The translations under genes were made by a program, and so were the position numbers. DNA of 64,000 nucleotides from Paenibacillus caseinilyticus (GTDB lineage: Bacteria > Bacillota > Bacilli > Paenibacillales > NBRC-103111): contig NZ_JAQAGY010000004.1 in assembly GCF_027533645.1 (NCBI RefSeq), positions 186,001 to 250,000 on the forward strand. The letters are read 5' to 3'. Below the pieces are notes generated by a model. The model was not told where the DNA came from, did not search any database, and saw nothing but the letters and a program-made list of their open reading frames with translations. Positions 16,468-25,960 of this stretch are shown here, piece by piece (positions within the stretch are counted from its first letter, which is position 1; each line of letters begins with the position of its first letter).

Positions 16468-18303
16468 TTAGAATACAAAACAATCCAGGTCGCAGAACCC
16501 GCTGTCATGGTGGTGGCTGCAGCCGCGGTGGTGCAGCTTGTGGGGCTCGTGCGCCTGCTGCCCCGAACGGCCCCCGCCATACTCCGGCCCGCTGTAATAT
16601 CCCCCGAAGAAATTGTGCGGCGCCCAATCCGGACTTGCCTTGGGGGCCGGCGGCGACAGCTTCTGGTATTCCCGCGATCCATACACAATTCTGCCGCCCA
16701 CGACGGTCAGCACGGCCTCGATCCGCTTGATCTCTTCTTCGGGAACCTGGAAGAAATCCTCGGTCAGAATGGATAAGTCCGCATAATGCCCCGCTTTAAT
16801 CTGACCTTTGACCTCCTCTTCCCTCGAGAACCAGGCATTGCCCGCCGTATACATGCGAAGCGCCTGATGACGGTCTACGCGGTTCGATTCGGGATACAGC
16901 CGGAGGCCGCCCAGCGTTTTGCCGGTCACGAGCCAATATAACGAGACCCATGGATTATAACTGGCTACCCTCGTAGCATCGGTCCCCACGCCCACATGCA
17001 GGCCGGCCGTCAGCATCTTCGTGATCGGCGGCGTATGTTCCGCCGCTTCTGCGCCGTACCGGTCCACAAAATATTCCCCTTGGAAGGCCATACGGTTCTG
17101 TACGGCAATAGCGCCGCCCAGCGCGACGACACGCTCCAGGTCCTTCTCCTGAATTGTTTCGGCGTGATCCAGAATCCAGCGCGTGTCCTTGAACGGAACA
17201 TCCTTATTGACACGTTCGAATACATCCAGGAACCGGGAGATCGACTCGCCGTACGTGGCATGGAGACGAAACGGCCAGCGCTTACTAACCAAGTGGCGCG
17301 TCACTCCGTACAGCTCATCTTCCAATACGGCCGGCAGTTCCGGCCGGGGCTCGACGAAGTCTTCAAAATCGGCAGCGCTGTATACGAGCATCTCGCCGGC
17401 CCCATTATGCCGGTAGTAAGGACTTCCGGTGTAAGGCTCCGACGTGGCTGTCCACGACTGAAAATCCTCCAGCTCCTGGTTCGGATGCTGCGTGAACAGA
17501 TGATAGGCCGTCCGGACGGTAATCTCCCCGCGCCTGTCGAGCTCCTCGAAGACCTGATAGTCATCCGGATAGTTCTGAAACCCGCCTCCGGCGTCGATGA
17601 CGCTGGTCAACCCGAACCGGTTCAACTCCCGCATGAACAGCCGCGTGGAGTTCAGTTGGTCCTCGTAAGACAGCCTTGGACCCTTGGCAAGCGTGGCGTA
17701 CAGGATCGTCGCATTGGGACGGGCAATCAGCATTCCGGTCGGATTGCCTTTGCTGTCGCGCTGAATCTCCCCGCCCGGCGGGTTCGGGCTGTCCTTCGTA
17801 TAGCCCACCACCCGCAGAGCCGCTTGGTTCAGGAAGGCCTGACGATATAGATTCAGGATGAAGACGGGCGTATGCGGAGCAATCCGGTTGATCTCCTCCA
17901 GTGTCGGCATCCGGCGTTCCTTGAACTGGAACTCCGTCCATCCCCCTACGACGCGCACCCAATGAGGCGCAGGCGTCCGGTCCACCTGCTGTTTCAGCAT
18001 CCGCAGGGCATCGGCCACGGAAGGCACGCCATCCCAGCGAAGCTCCAGATTATAATTCAATCCTCCCCGGATGAGATGGATGTGGGAGTCATTCAGCCCC
18101 GGAATGAGCAGCCGCTGATTCCCGTCCACCATCCGGGTAGCCGGTCCCTGGTAACGCATGATGTCGGCATCGCTGCCAACGGCGAGGAAGCGGTCTCCTT
18201 TGATAGCTGCCGCGGTAGCTGCCGGTTTGGCCTCATCCATCGTCACGATCCGGGCATTGTAGATCAACAGATCGGCCTCGATTACGCTCGGTTCATTGTT
18301 CAC
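16468..18303 (-). CDS. YtcJ-like metal-dependent amidohydrolase with a His/Cys-rich tail
   Basis: The 611-residue protein is an amidohydrolase-3 (TIM-barrel) enzyme that hydrolyses an amide or ester bond with a metal-activated water. His74 and His76 in NDSHIH are first metal ligands; further ligands are likely in RLHATYG and WILDHAETI, and the GVGTDATRVASYNPW segment carries the catalytic Asp. The barrel ends by about residue 560. The last 30 residues are unusual, with HEPHKLHHRGCSHHHDSG and then three more Cys/Asp-rich residues, looking like a metal-binding tail. The GTG start follows AAAGGAGAGG. It heads a probable unit with the CDGSH gene; XapX lies 47 bp upstream. The substrate is unknown. 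Confidence 0.87.
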   Translation of the reverse strand: MNNEPSVIEADLLIYNARIVTMDEAKPAATAAAIKGDRFLAVGSDADIMRYQGPATRMVDGNQRLLIPGLNDSHIHLIRGGLNYNLELRWDGVPSVADALRMLKQQVDRTPAPHWVRVVGGWTEFQFKERRMPTLEEINRIAPHTPVFILNLYRQAFLNQAALRVVGYTKDSPNPPGGEIQRDSKGNPTGMLIARPNATILYATLAKGPRLSYEDQLNSTRLFMRELNRFGLTSVIDAGGGFQNYPDDYQVFEELDRRGEITVRTAYHLFTQHPNQELEDFQSWTATSEPYTGSPYYRHNGAGEMLVYSAADFEDFVEPRPELPAVLEDELYGVTRHLVSKRWPFRLHATYGESISRFLDVFERVNKDVPFKDTRWILDHAETIQEKDLERVVALGGAIAVQNRMAFQGEYFVDRYGAEAAEHTPPITKMLTAGLHVGVGTDATRVASYNPWVSLYWLVTGKTLGGLRLYPESNRVDRHQALRMYTAGNAWFSREEEVKGQIKAGHYADLSILTEDFFQVPEEEIKRIEAVLTVVGGRIVYGSREYQKLSPPAPKASPDWAPHNFFGGYYSGPEYGGGRSGQQAHEPHKLHHRGCSHHHDSGFCDLDCFVF

Positions 18304-18350
18304 GCTTTCGCCTCTCCTTTAGTGGTCATTTTCTGTTCCTGTACCTGCGG

Positions 18351-18524
18351 CTACTGATGACTTAACCACGCTTTGATCCACGGTACGGCATTTTGTCCCA
18401 AGAACATGCCCAGAAGGCCAAGCAGGCCTAAGAACGGCGGGGCGGGAGACGGGATTCGCAGGGACTGAAAAATAACTCCAATAATAAGGCCGGTCCCTAA
18501 AGCAAGCAGCATGGAACCCCACAT
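18351..18524 (-). CDS. XapX-domain small membrane protein
   Basis: The 57-residue protein consists of one XapX (DUF1427) unit: helix GSMLLALGTGLIIGVIF, the conserved RIPSPAPP turn, then helix FLGLLGLLGMFLG. The ATG at 18524 follows GGAAGGGAACGACG; the longer frame upstream is not credible. It precedes the amidohydrolase gene on the same strand and is divergent from a YcaC-like gene. These three families are often neighbours in bacteria, which suggests a common process, but the role of XapX is not known. Confidence 0.85.
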   Translation of the reverse strand: MWGSMLLALGTGLIIGVIFQSLRIPSPAPPFLGLLGLLGMFLGQNAVPWIKAWLSHQ

Positions 18525-18838
18525 CGTCGTTCCCTTCCCTCTATAGCATTTTCTTTTCTTGTGAACTCCTTCAAGAGTTATCTGCATTTTATAATGAAGC
18601 CCCTTATCCATCAATAATGCGCTGACTATACCATACATAGGAAATGCTAATGGGTTCTCCCGGTGGTCTGGTCCGCCGGATCGCTCTGGTACATATAAGC
18701 TTCACCTATAGATCGTATAGAAAAATGCGCATTGTTCGCCGTTCACGGTTACCATATTATGGGTACATACAACAGCGGATCCTGGCTGCAATGATTCAGA
18801 TCTGTTGTAAACCTAATCGTGAAAGTAGGGGTAATTAC
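18525..18838. other. Divergent intergenic region
   Basis: This 314-bp stretch separates the XapX/amidohydrolase unit from the YcaC-like gene and must hold both promoters. An imperfect dyad CTATAGATCGTATAG is at about 18706-18720. No gene is seen. Confidence 0.4.
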
Positions 18839-19480
18839 ATGTTTAATGACAAGCAGGATTTGCTCACGCCGGATAACTCTGCGATTATACTGATTGATCA
18901 CCAGCCGCAAATGTTATTCGGGGTGCAGAGCGCCGATCGGCAAACCATTATCAATAACACGGTCGGTCTGGCCAAAACAGCCAAGGTATTCAACGCTCCC
19001 ATTATTTTGACTACGGTTGCGGCCGAGAGCTTCTCGGGTCCGATTCACCCCCATATCCAGGAGGTGTTTCCTGAATATAAGCCGATCGACCGTACAAGCA
19101 TGAATTCCTGGGAAGACGAGAACTTCGTAGCTGCCGTCAAGAACACAGGCCGCAAGAAGCTGATCATTGCCGCCCTGTGGACGGAAGTATGTCTCGCTTT
19201 CCCTACCATTGCCGCTCTGAAGGAAGGCTATGAGGTGTATATCGTAACCGATGCCTCCGGCGGTACCACCACCGAGGCCCACCAAACGTCCATTCAGCGG
19301 ATGATTCAAGCCGGCGCCGTTCCGGTCACCTGGCAATCCGTGCTTCTTGAATATCAGCGCGACTGGTCAAGACAGGATACCTATGATGCCGTAATGGAGA
19401 TTGCGATGCAGCACAGCGGGGCTTACGGCGCAGGCGTGTTCTACGCCCACAAGATGTTCGGCGGGCACGAAGGATCATAA
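18839..19480 (+). CDS. YcaC-like isochorismatase-family hydrolase
   Basis: The 213-residue cysteine hydrolase has the family core IILIDHQPQMLFGVQS with catalytic Asp20 and the nucleophile Cys118 in ALWTEVCLAFP, preceded by DRTSMNSW, where the third catalytic residue lies in this family. It matches YcaC-type enzymes, whose physiological substrate is unsettled. The ATG at 18839 follows TAGGGGT; the longer frame upstream would cover the promoter region. It is divergent from XapX and the amidohydrolase and has its own terminator. Confidence 0.87.
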   Translation: MFNDKQDLLTPDNSAIILIDHQPQMLFGVQSADRQTIINNTVGLAKTAKVFNAPIILTTVAAESFSGPIHPHIQEVFPEYKPIDRTSMNSWEDENFVAAVKNTGRKKLIIAALWTEVCLAFPTIAALKEGYEVYIVTDASGGTTTEAHQTSIQRMIQAGAVPVTWQSVLLEYQRDWSRQDTYDAVMEIAMQHSGAYGAGVFYAHKMFGGHEGS

Positions 19481-19489
19481 GGTATACTA

Positions 19490-19525
19490 AAAGGACAGTC
19501 CTGAAGTCCAGGCTGTCCTTTTTTA
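19490..19525 (+). terminator. Rho-independent terminator
   Basis: AAAGGACAG pairs with CTGTCCTTT, followed by a T-run, just after the YcaC-like gene. Confidence 0.9.
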
Positions 19526-19544
19526 CGTGAGGGGGAAATAGATT

Positions 19545-20774
19545 ATGAAGCCGCCTTCGGATGCAGGCTTGCTACGCGGCAGGGGGAACATCGATTCGGG
19601 CAAGGTCTCCTTTATCGAATTGTTCTTTGATTTAATTTTTGTTTTTGCGGTCACCCAGCTCTCCCATTCGTTTCTGGACAACTTGACGATGCAAGGAACG
19701 GTAGAGCTGGTGCTGCTCACAATGGCGGTATGGTGGGTCTGGATCTTTACGGCCTGGGTCATCAATTCGTTCAATGCCGAGACGCGGCAGATCCGTCTGA
19801 TGCTCATCGTGCTGATGCTGCTCGGTCTAATCATGTCCGCCTCCATACCCGAAGCCTTCGCCTCCACAGGACTTTACTTTGCCGGCGCGTATACGGTCTT
19901 TCAAGTAGGACGGACCGCATTCACCGTCTGGATGCTGCGCAGAGATGCCAAGGAGCTCCGGATCAACTTCATCCGGATCTTGCTCTGGTTGTCCGCGTCG
20001 GGGGTGTTATGGATCGCGGGAGGCGCTATGGAGGATTCGTCCAGGCTGGCGATATGGACCGCTGCGATCCTCCTCGAGTATGCCGCCCCCTCCCTCGGCT
20101 TCTGGGTGCCGGGTCTTGGCAGAACACCGACTTCGGTGTGGAACGTGGAAGGATCCCACATGGCGGAGCGCTGCGGCTTATTCATAATCATCGCTCTGGG
20201 AGAGTCCATCCTGCTCATGGGGGCCACGTTTGCCGAGTCTGTCTGGAATTTCTCCACGCTGGCTGCCTTTGGTTCGGCCTTTGTGGTAACGGTCGCCTTG
20301 TGGTGGATCTACTTTGATGCGACCGCCAAGACCGGTCACGATTACATCGCGCACTCCTCCGATCCGGGGAGATTGGCGCGGTCGGCTTACACCTATACCC
20401 ATCTGCTGCTCGTTGCCGGCATTATCGTAACCGCCGTGGCAGGCGAACTGCTCCTCGCCCATCCTACGGGCCATACCGGGGCGATGACTGCTGCGGTGAT
20501 GCTGGGCGGGCCGGGACTCTTCCTGCTCGGAAATGCGCTATTCATATACATTGTGGCTGGCGTGGCCGCCCTTCCCTACTTCACCGGCCTGATGGTTCTC
20601 CTGCTGCTGTCTCTCATCGCGGGTTCCGTATCTCCGCTGGTTTTGTCGGTACTTGTTGCCGTGGTGCTCATCGGGGTCTCCGTGTGGGGACACGGATTCT
20701 CGGAGAGGCTGCGCAAGCGGTCCTCCACCGGGATGACGCACGAGGAAACTTCCGTATTCGATAGCGATATGTAA
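19545..20774 (+). CDS. ltrA: Low-temperature-requirement A (LtrA) family membrane protein
   Basis: The 409-residue protein has about eleven membrane helices and the LtrA signatures VSFIELFFDLIFVFAVTQLS near the N-terminus and HMAERCGLFIIIALGES mid-protein. LtrA was named in Listeria for growth at low temperature; its molecular role is unknown. A GAGGGGGAAA ribosome site precedes the ATG. The C-terminal tail is charged and cytosolic. It stands alone between two terminators. Confidence 0.9.
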   Translation: MKPPSDAGLLRGRGNIDSGKVSFIELFFDLIFVFAVTQLSHSFLDNLTMQGTVELVLLTMAVWWVWIFTAWVINSFNAETRQIRLMLIVLMLLGLIMSASIPEAFASTGLYFAGAYTVFQVGRTAFTVWMLRRDAKELRINFIRILLWLSASGVLWIAGGAMEDSSRLAIWTAAILLEYAAPSLGFWVPGLGRTPTSVWNVEGSHMAERCGLFIIIALGESILLMGATFAESVWNFSTLAAFGSAFVVTVALWWIYFDATAKTGHDYIAHSSDPGRLARSAYTYTHLLLVAGIIVTAVAGELLLAHPTGHTGAMTAAVMLGGPGLFLLGNALFIYIVAGVAALPYFTGLMVLLLLSLIAGSVSPLVLSVLVAVVLIGVSVWGHGFSERLRKRSSTGMTHEETSVFDSDM

Positions 20775-20794
20775 TCAATATATGTAATACGAAT

Positions 20795-20840
20795 AACGCC
20801 CTCAACTGCGAAGCCGCGTGGCTTGCAGGAGGGCGTTCCT
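20795..20840. terminator. Bidirectional terminator between convergent genes
   Basis: AACGCCCTC pairs with GAGGGCGTT across a partly paired loop, between the ltrA and beta-galactosidase genes. T-runs are short. Confidence 0.65.
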
Positions 20841-20852
20841 TTGTATATCAGC

Positions 20853-22934
20853 TTATGTCAGCTCCGAAGGAACCGGTGCTGGCAGCCCGAAAATGAGGAC
20901 GCCATAAGGCGGCATTTCGGCCTCATGCTCCATGGTGGTTCCGGAGAGCAGCTCTGGAGCACTCTTCTTCACGCCGATCCGAACCGGTTGATCCGAGTAA
21001 TTCAACAAGAAGACGAAGCGCGCATCGGCTGAAGACCGGATGCCCAATTCGACTTCGGCCGGCACGTCGAACCACTCAGCAGCCGGGGAGACCAGTCCGA
21101 GATCGTCCAGCAGCGCATCCACGACCTCTTCGCTGTATGCGGCGCCATAATACCACACTTGACCTTGGCCTACTGCGCGCCGCGTCAAGGCAGGCATGCC
21201 TTTGTAGTATTCGCTCGCATACTGGGCTACGACATCCACGCCCGTATGCTCCACGCTCAGAATCTCGTTGAAGGCTGCGGCCTTGGTGCCGGCCGGCAGA
21301 CGGCTGCCCTCCCAACGAAGGTCTGCCGGCATGACGGAGCCCTTGATTAACGTGTAATCCTCGACGGTGATCCCGCACAGATCGGCCACCGGTCCCGGGA
21401 ATGGCCGCATATAGCATTGGCCGTTCGGATTCTTATAGCCGGTACGGGCCCCGAAGAACAGCTTGCCCCCTTGTTCCACGTATCTCGTGAGGAGTTCGGC
21501 TGTTTCATCCGTCATGATCGCCGGGTGCGGGTACACGAGGACCCGGTACTTGGATAAGTCCTCCAGGGTCGTCTTCGCCCGTAAGGTGATGAAGTCCGCA
21601 GGGATATGCCGGTACTGCAGCTGCTTGAACCAGGAGCGCAGGCTCTGCCATTGCAGCGGGCCATGCCACTGGTCCAGCTCTCCATCCCAGTTGTTATCAT
21701 AGTCCTGCATGATGGCGACTTCCGCCTGGTACGCCGTACCTGCAATCGCGGTCCCGATCCTCGAGAATTCCCCGCCCACCTGCGCGACTTCCCGAACCCT
21801 CCGATTCGGCTGATTATGGTAGTCATTGATCCCGTGCCAGTAAATCTCGGTGCCCATCGTCGCCGTACGCCAGCGGAAGTATACCAGCAGATCCGTTCCA
21901 TGCAGAACCGATTGATAGGACCACAACCGGATCTGTCCCGGCCTCGGAGAGCCCATCCCGATCCGGTCCACCCAGCCGCCGGGGCCGGCCTGCTGCTCCA
22001 TCACGCAGAAATTCGGCGACACCGAGCGGACAGCCGACAGGTTCATGCTCCATGCCCGGTCTTTCAGCGGGTGCTCGTCACTTCCGGGGAAGACCGTCGA
22101 GAACTGCGGATACGAATCGTATGAATAGAAATCCAAGTGCTCATCGGTCAACTCATGGTTGTCGAGGTGGCCGAACATCCCGTTCGTCGTGATCCAGTGA
22201 TGCGGTGCGCATTCCCGGATGATATCTGCTTGAAGCTTGGCAAAAGCAATCGTATTGGCGGAGATGAACCGCTTCTCATCCAGCGCCAGATGCGGATTCG
22301 GCGAATCATTCACCATGGGCCGGGTAAGATGAACCTGCTCCCAATCGGTATACGTCTGGCTCCAGAACACCGTTCCCCAAGCCTCGTTCAATTGTTCCAG
22401 CGTGCCGTAGCGCTCCTGCAGCCATTCCCGGAACGCGGTATGATCGGCGTCCGAATAGAACAGATTGATCTCGCAGTTCAGCTCGTTGTCAATCTGCCAG
22501 CCGATGACGGCGGGATGATCTTTGTAAGCCTCCGCCATGTTCCGTACGATCCGCCCGCAGAGCTCCCTGTATTTCGGACTGGAGTAATTGTAATGACGCC
22601 GCATGCCGTGCCTGTATAGCACGCCTTCCTTGCTCGCATTTAACACTTCAGGATATCGGTGTGTTAACCAAGCGGGCGGCGTCGCCGTGGGTGTTCCCAA
22701 GATTACCTTCAGTCCATGGCGGTGCGCCAAGTCCATCACCCGGTGAAACAAGCTGAAATCGAATCGGCCTTCCTTCGGTTCGAGCAGAGCCCATGCGAAT
22801 TCCGCCATCCGGATGACGGATATGTTCATCTCCCGCATACGCCGGAAGTCATCCTCCCACAGTTCCTCCGGCCAATGTTCCGGATAATAACAAACACCCA
22901 GCGTTAATTCGTCCATATGTATCGATTGTGCCAT
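20853..22934 (-). CDS. GH42 beta-galactosidase
   Basis: The 693-residue enzyme has the three GH42 domains: a TIM barrel (to about 390), a trimerisation domain (about 395-610) and a small C-terminal beta domain. The acid/base Glu151 is in WQIDNELNC and the nucleophile Glu313 in FCVMEQQAGPGGW, so the active site is complete. There is no signal peptide, so it acts on imported galactosides in the cytosol. A strong AGGAGG ribosome site precedes the ATG. A divergent AraC-type gene starts 178 bp away and probably controls it. No transporter is adjacent. Confidence 0.93.
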   Translation of the reverse strand: MAQSIHMDELTLGVCYYPEHWPEELWEDDFRRMREMNISVIRMAEFAWALLEPKEGRFDFSLFHRVMDLAHRHGLKVILGTPTATPPAWLTHRYPEVLNASKEGVLYRHGMRRHYNYSSPKYRELCGRIVRNMAEAYKDHPAVIGWQIDNELNCEINLFYSDADHTAFREWLQERYGTLEQLNEAWGTVFWSQTYTDWEQVHLTRPMVNDSPNPHLALDEKRFISANTIAFAKLQADIIRECAPHHWITTNGMFGHLDNHELTDEHLDFYSYDSYPQFSTVFPGSDEHPLKDRAWSMNLSAVRSVSPNFCVMEQQAGPGGWVDRIGMGSPRPGQIRLWSYQSVLHGTDLLVYFRWRTATMGTEIYWHGINDYHNQPNRRVREVAQVGGEFSRIGTAIAGTAYQAEVAIMQDYDNNWDGELDQWHGPLQWQSLRSWFKQLQYRHIPADFITLRAKTTLEDLSKYRVLVYPHPAIMTDETAELLTRYVEQGGKLFFGARTGYKNPNGQCYMRPFPGPVADLCGITVEDYTLIKGSVMPADLRWEGSRLPAGTKAAAFNEILSVEHTGVDVVAQYASEYYKGMPALTRRAVGQGQVWYYGAAYSEEVVDALLDDLGLVSPAAEWFDVPAEVELGIRSSADARFVFLLNYSDQPVRIGVKKSAPELLSGTTMEHEAEMPPYGVLIFGLPAPVPSELT

Positions 22935-23015
22935 CCATACCTGCCTCCTAGCGGATCTTGTAGATCCATTCTAGTGGACGCAGAGTCCGATTGAAATGAC
23001 AAAATCATGCGAAGT

Positions 23016-23044
23016 ATATTAATATATTGTCATGGTACGTACAA
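23016..23044 (-). promoter_or_regulatory. Promoter of the beta-galactosidase gene
   Basis: On the minus strand TTGTAC (23044-23039) and TAATAT (23021-23016) are 17 bp apart, leaving a leader of about 75 nt. Confidence 0.5.
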
Positions 23045-23112
23045 ATATTCATATGTATTCTTATCTTCTGGAATACGCTGTATAAAAATATTGCGAAAAT
23101 CATGAGGTGCCT

Positions 23113-23961
23113 ATGAGAGAACACATATTCCTTCCCAAGCCGATTTTCCCAAGACATGTCTGCTTCCCCGATTTTATCGGAGGATACAGCGACTATCCCG
23201 AGCACTCCGTCAATCGCGGATATGCCACCACGGAGAACAATTTGGACCGCTATTATAATTTACACATCGTCCTTGACGGACGAGGCTTTTTACACACGGA
23301 AAGCAAGTCCTACGAGTTGACCCGCGGACAAGGATTTCTGTACGGTCCCGGCTTGAGGCAGTCGTATCACTCGGATTCCCGGCATCCTTGGAATATCCGG
23401 TGGGTCCATTTCTTCGGGGAGCGTCTGGAGGAACTGCTCAATGGGAAAGGACTGGACGGGCCTTGGCTTTTTGGGCTATCGGACCATCTACCGATCGAGG
23501 CTTTACTGCAGCGGTTGCTTGACCTGGGAAGAACTTATGAGGTGAATGATGAATACGCGGCAGCCTCCACGTTATATGAGCTCCTGACCAGGCTGCAGTC
23601 CATGGCTGAACAGCTCAATGTCCCGGTGAATCAAGCAGCAGACAAAATCCGTGCCGCTGCCAACTACGTGCGTGCCCATTGCCAAGAGCCGTTTACCCTG
23701 GAACAAGCGGCTGCCATTGCCGGTTACAGTCCGCATTACTTCAGCCGCCAGTTCAGCAAGACGTTCGGCAAATCCTTTCCTGACTTTCTGCTGGAATCCC
23801 GGCTGCTGCAGGCCAAACGCCTTTTGACTTCGACGGGCTTATCCATCAAGCAAATCGCACTGGAAACGGGATTCTCCCAAACGAGCTACTTCAGCAAATG
23901 CTTCAGGAGCCACGAGGGAATGACGCCCGTGCAGTTTCGAAGCATTCATCAGCTCCTGTGA
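23113..23961 (+). CDS. AraC-family transcriptional regulator
   Basis: The 282-residue protein has an N-terminal cupin sensor (about residues 1-150, with LDGRGFLHTESKSYEL and the GPGLRQSYHS turn) and a C-terminal pair of helix-turn-helices (about 185-282: FTLEQAAAIAGYSPHYFSRQF and LSIKQIALETGFSQTSYFSK). This layout is typical of sugar-responsive activators. I chose the ATG at 23113, spaced 5 nt from GAGGTG; a GTG two codons earlier lies inside that site. It is divergent from the GH42 gene, which is its most likely target. Confidence 0.9.
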   Translation: MREHIFLPKPIFPRHVCFPDFIGGYSDYPEHSVNRGYATTENNLDRYYNLHIVLDGRGFLHTESKSYELTRGQGFLYGPGLRQSYHSDSRHPWNIRWVHFFGERLEELLNGKGLDGPWLFGLSDHLPIEALLQRLLDLGRTYEVNDEYAAASTLYELLTRLQSMAEQLNVPVNQAADKIRAAANYVRAHCQEPFTLEQAAAIAGYSPHYFSRQFSKTFGKSFPDFLLESRLLQAKRLLTSTGLSIKQIALETGFSQTSYFSKCFRSHEGMTPVQFRSIHQLL

Positions 23962-23968
23962 CTCGAAC

Positions 23969-24000
23969 AAAAAAAGGGCTCGCATGTCTGCGAGCCCTTA
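23969..24000. terminator. Terminator between convergent genes
   Basis: AAGGGCTCGCA pairs perfectly with TGCGAGCCCTT around a 4-nt region. Seven T follow on the minus strand, so it is a strong end for mqo and probably also for the AraC gene. Confidence 0.85.
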
Positions 24001-24030
24001 AACGATAAAAAGTCGTTCCCCAATTCAAGC

Positions 24031-24060
24031 TTGGTTCTATTAGGATTGGTTCTATTAGGA
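24031..24060. repeat. Perfect 15-bp tandem duplication at the end of mqo
   Basis: TTGGTTCTATTAGGA occurs twice in a row. The mqo stop (TAA TAG on the minus strand) lies in the second copy and the same stop pair is repeated in the first. Confidence 0.9.
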
Positions 24061-25575
24061 TACTGTACGGCGTGCCGTCTGTACCCGCCCATTCTCGCTT
24101 AGACCAAGCGTACGTGCTGTAGAAGTATGAATATCACGAATAAGATCCGGGTTTTTCAATAGCTGCACACCATAGGAAGGAATCATTTCTTTGATTTTTG
24201 GCTCCCACGCTTTGACATGCTGCGGGAAGCATTTGGTGATGATCTCAAGCATGACGGAAACAGCGGTAGAGGCACCCGGCGAAGCGCCGAGCAGTGCCGC
24301 TATGGAGCCGTCTGCTGCATTGATCACTTCCGTACCGAATTGAAGCGTCCCTTTGCCGCCGGCAGCCGTATCTTTGATCACCTGCACGCGTTGGCCCGCT
24401 ACGACCAACTCCCAATCCTCGCTTTTGGCATTCGGAACAAACTCCCGCAGTTCTTCCATGCGCTGTTCTTTGGATAACATCACCTGCTGAATCAGGTATT
24501 TGGTCAATGACATGTTTTTTGCGCCCGCCGCGAGCATCGTTGTAAGATTATGCGGTTTTACGGAAGTGATCAAGTCGAGCATGGAACCGGTTTTGAGAAA
24601 CTTGGGCGAGAAGCCCGCAAACGGTCCGAAGAGCAGTGTCTTTTGGTTGTCGATGAACCGGGTGTCCAGATGCGGTACGGACATCGGTGGAGCGCCAACC
24701 TTCGCCTTGCCGTATACTTTGGCGTGATGCTGCGCTACCACTTCCGGATTCTTGCACGCCATGAATAGGCCGCTTACCGGGAAACCACCGATACTTCTTC
24801 CTTCGGGAATCCCGGATTTCTGCAGCAGATGCAGGCTGCCACCCCCGCCGCCGATGAAGACGAATTGGGCTGTATGGCGCTCGGTAGCTCCCCCATTGAG
24901 GTTTTGTACCTTCAATTCCCACGAGCCGTCGCCCGTACGTTTGAGATCATCCACCTGATGCTTATATTTAATTTCGACATTCTTCTTCTTCAGGTGATCA
25001 AACAGCATGCGCGTTAAAGCACCAAAGTTGACATCTGTTCCAGAGTCTACTTTAGTTGCGGCAACGGGTTCATTCGAGGTCCGGTCTTTCATCATCAAGG
25101 GCAGCCATTCCGCCAGTTTGGCCGGGTCTTCGGAATATTCCATCCCTTGGAACAGAGGATTGGCAGACATCGCATCAAACCGTTTTCTAAGATACGTAAC
25201 ATCTTGTTTCCCGAATACATAACTCATATGGGGCAATGGCATAATAAAGTCCTGCGGATTGCGAATCAGATTGCTTTTGACAAGATAAGACCAGAACTGC
25301 ATCGATACCTGGAACTCTTCATTCACTTTTATAGCTTTGCTAATATCTATGGATCCGTCCGGTTTTTCGACAGTGTAGTTAAGCTCGCACAATGCAGCAT
25401 GCCCTGTTCCCGCATTGTTCCATTCGTTAGAGCTCTCCTCTCCCGCGCTTGGGAGCTTTTCGATCACTGTGATTTTCCAGTCCGGAACTAGTTCTTTCAG
25501 CAATGTGCCCAGCGTCGCACTCATGATTCCGGCACCAATCAAGATCACGTCTGTTTTCGTTTGTCTGCTGCTCAT
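24055..25575 (-). CDS. mqo: Malate:quinone oxidoreductase
   Basis: The 506-residue flavoprotein oxidises L-malate to oxaloacetate and passes electrons to the quinone pool at the inner face of the membrane. The FAD-binding motif [13 protein letters not shown] is at residues 11-23, followed by [20 protein letters not shown], which is diagnostic for Mqo. The second core [14 protein letters not shown] and the C-terminal [11 protein letters not shown] segment are intact and the length is normal. The ribosome site is weak. It is a single gene with a strong terminator downstream. Confidence 0.95.
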   Translation of the reverse strand: MSSRQTKTDVILIGAGIMSATLGTLLKELVPDWKITVIEKLPSAGEESSNEWNNAGTGHAALCELNYTVEKPDGSIDISKAIKVNEEFQVSMQFWSYLVKSNLIRNPQDFIMPLPHMSYVFGKQDVTYLRKRFDAMSANPLFQGMEYSEDPAKLAEWLPLMMKDRTSNEPVAATKVDSGTDVNFGALTRMLFDHLKKKNVEIKYKHQVDDLKRTGDGSWELKVQNLNGGATERHTAQFVFIGGGGGSLHLLQKSGIPEGRSIGGFPVSGLFMACKNPEVVAQHHAKVYGKAKVGAPPMSVPHLDTRFIDNQKTLLFGPFAGFSPKFLKTGSMLDLITSVKPHNLTTMLAAGAKNMSLTKYLIQQVMLSKEQRMEELREFVPNAKSEDWELVVAGQRVQVIKDTAAGGKGTLQFGTEVINAADGSIAALLGASPGASTAVSVMLEIITKCFPQHVKAWEPKIKEMIPSYGVQLLKNPDLIRDIHTSTARTLGLSENGRVQTARRTVS

Positions 25576-25960
25576 AATTACCGTCCTTATGCCCTCAGAT
25601 TTGCAGAAAGGATGTTAGGCGCTCCAGCTTAGGCGCTACAGCAAGCCAGGGAACGACCAAGTCACACACCTGTTCTGGATATCATACATGCCCTACAGAA
25701 ATACATTCATTTTCTATTATATGATAGTTATAAGCGATTCGACAAGAAGTGCGGCGAAGAAGCCTTACCGGATCATCCCTATAGCTTACTAATCAGCTTT
25801 CGATCCCGCTAATTCTCGGGGTCCCTTGTACCATAATCTTTGTATCGGTTATTAGCTCGCCGGCCATAAGATCCAAGTTGTTGTTAATTCGTGTTATGTC
25901 AATGCAATGGCTAATTACCAGCATGGCCGCCCTGCATGTTCGCCGGCGGCCACGAAAGTA
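25576..25960. other. Intergenic region between mqo and the chemoreceptor gene
   Basis: This 385-bp region should hold the mqo promoter. No gene, riboswitch consensus or convincing hairpin was recognised. Confidence 0.4.
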
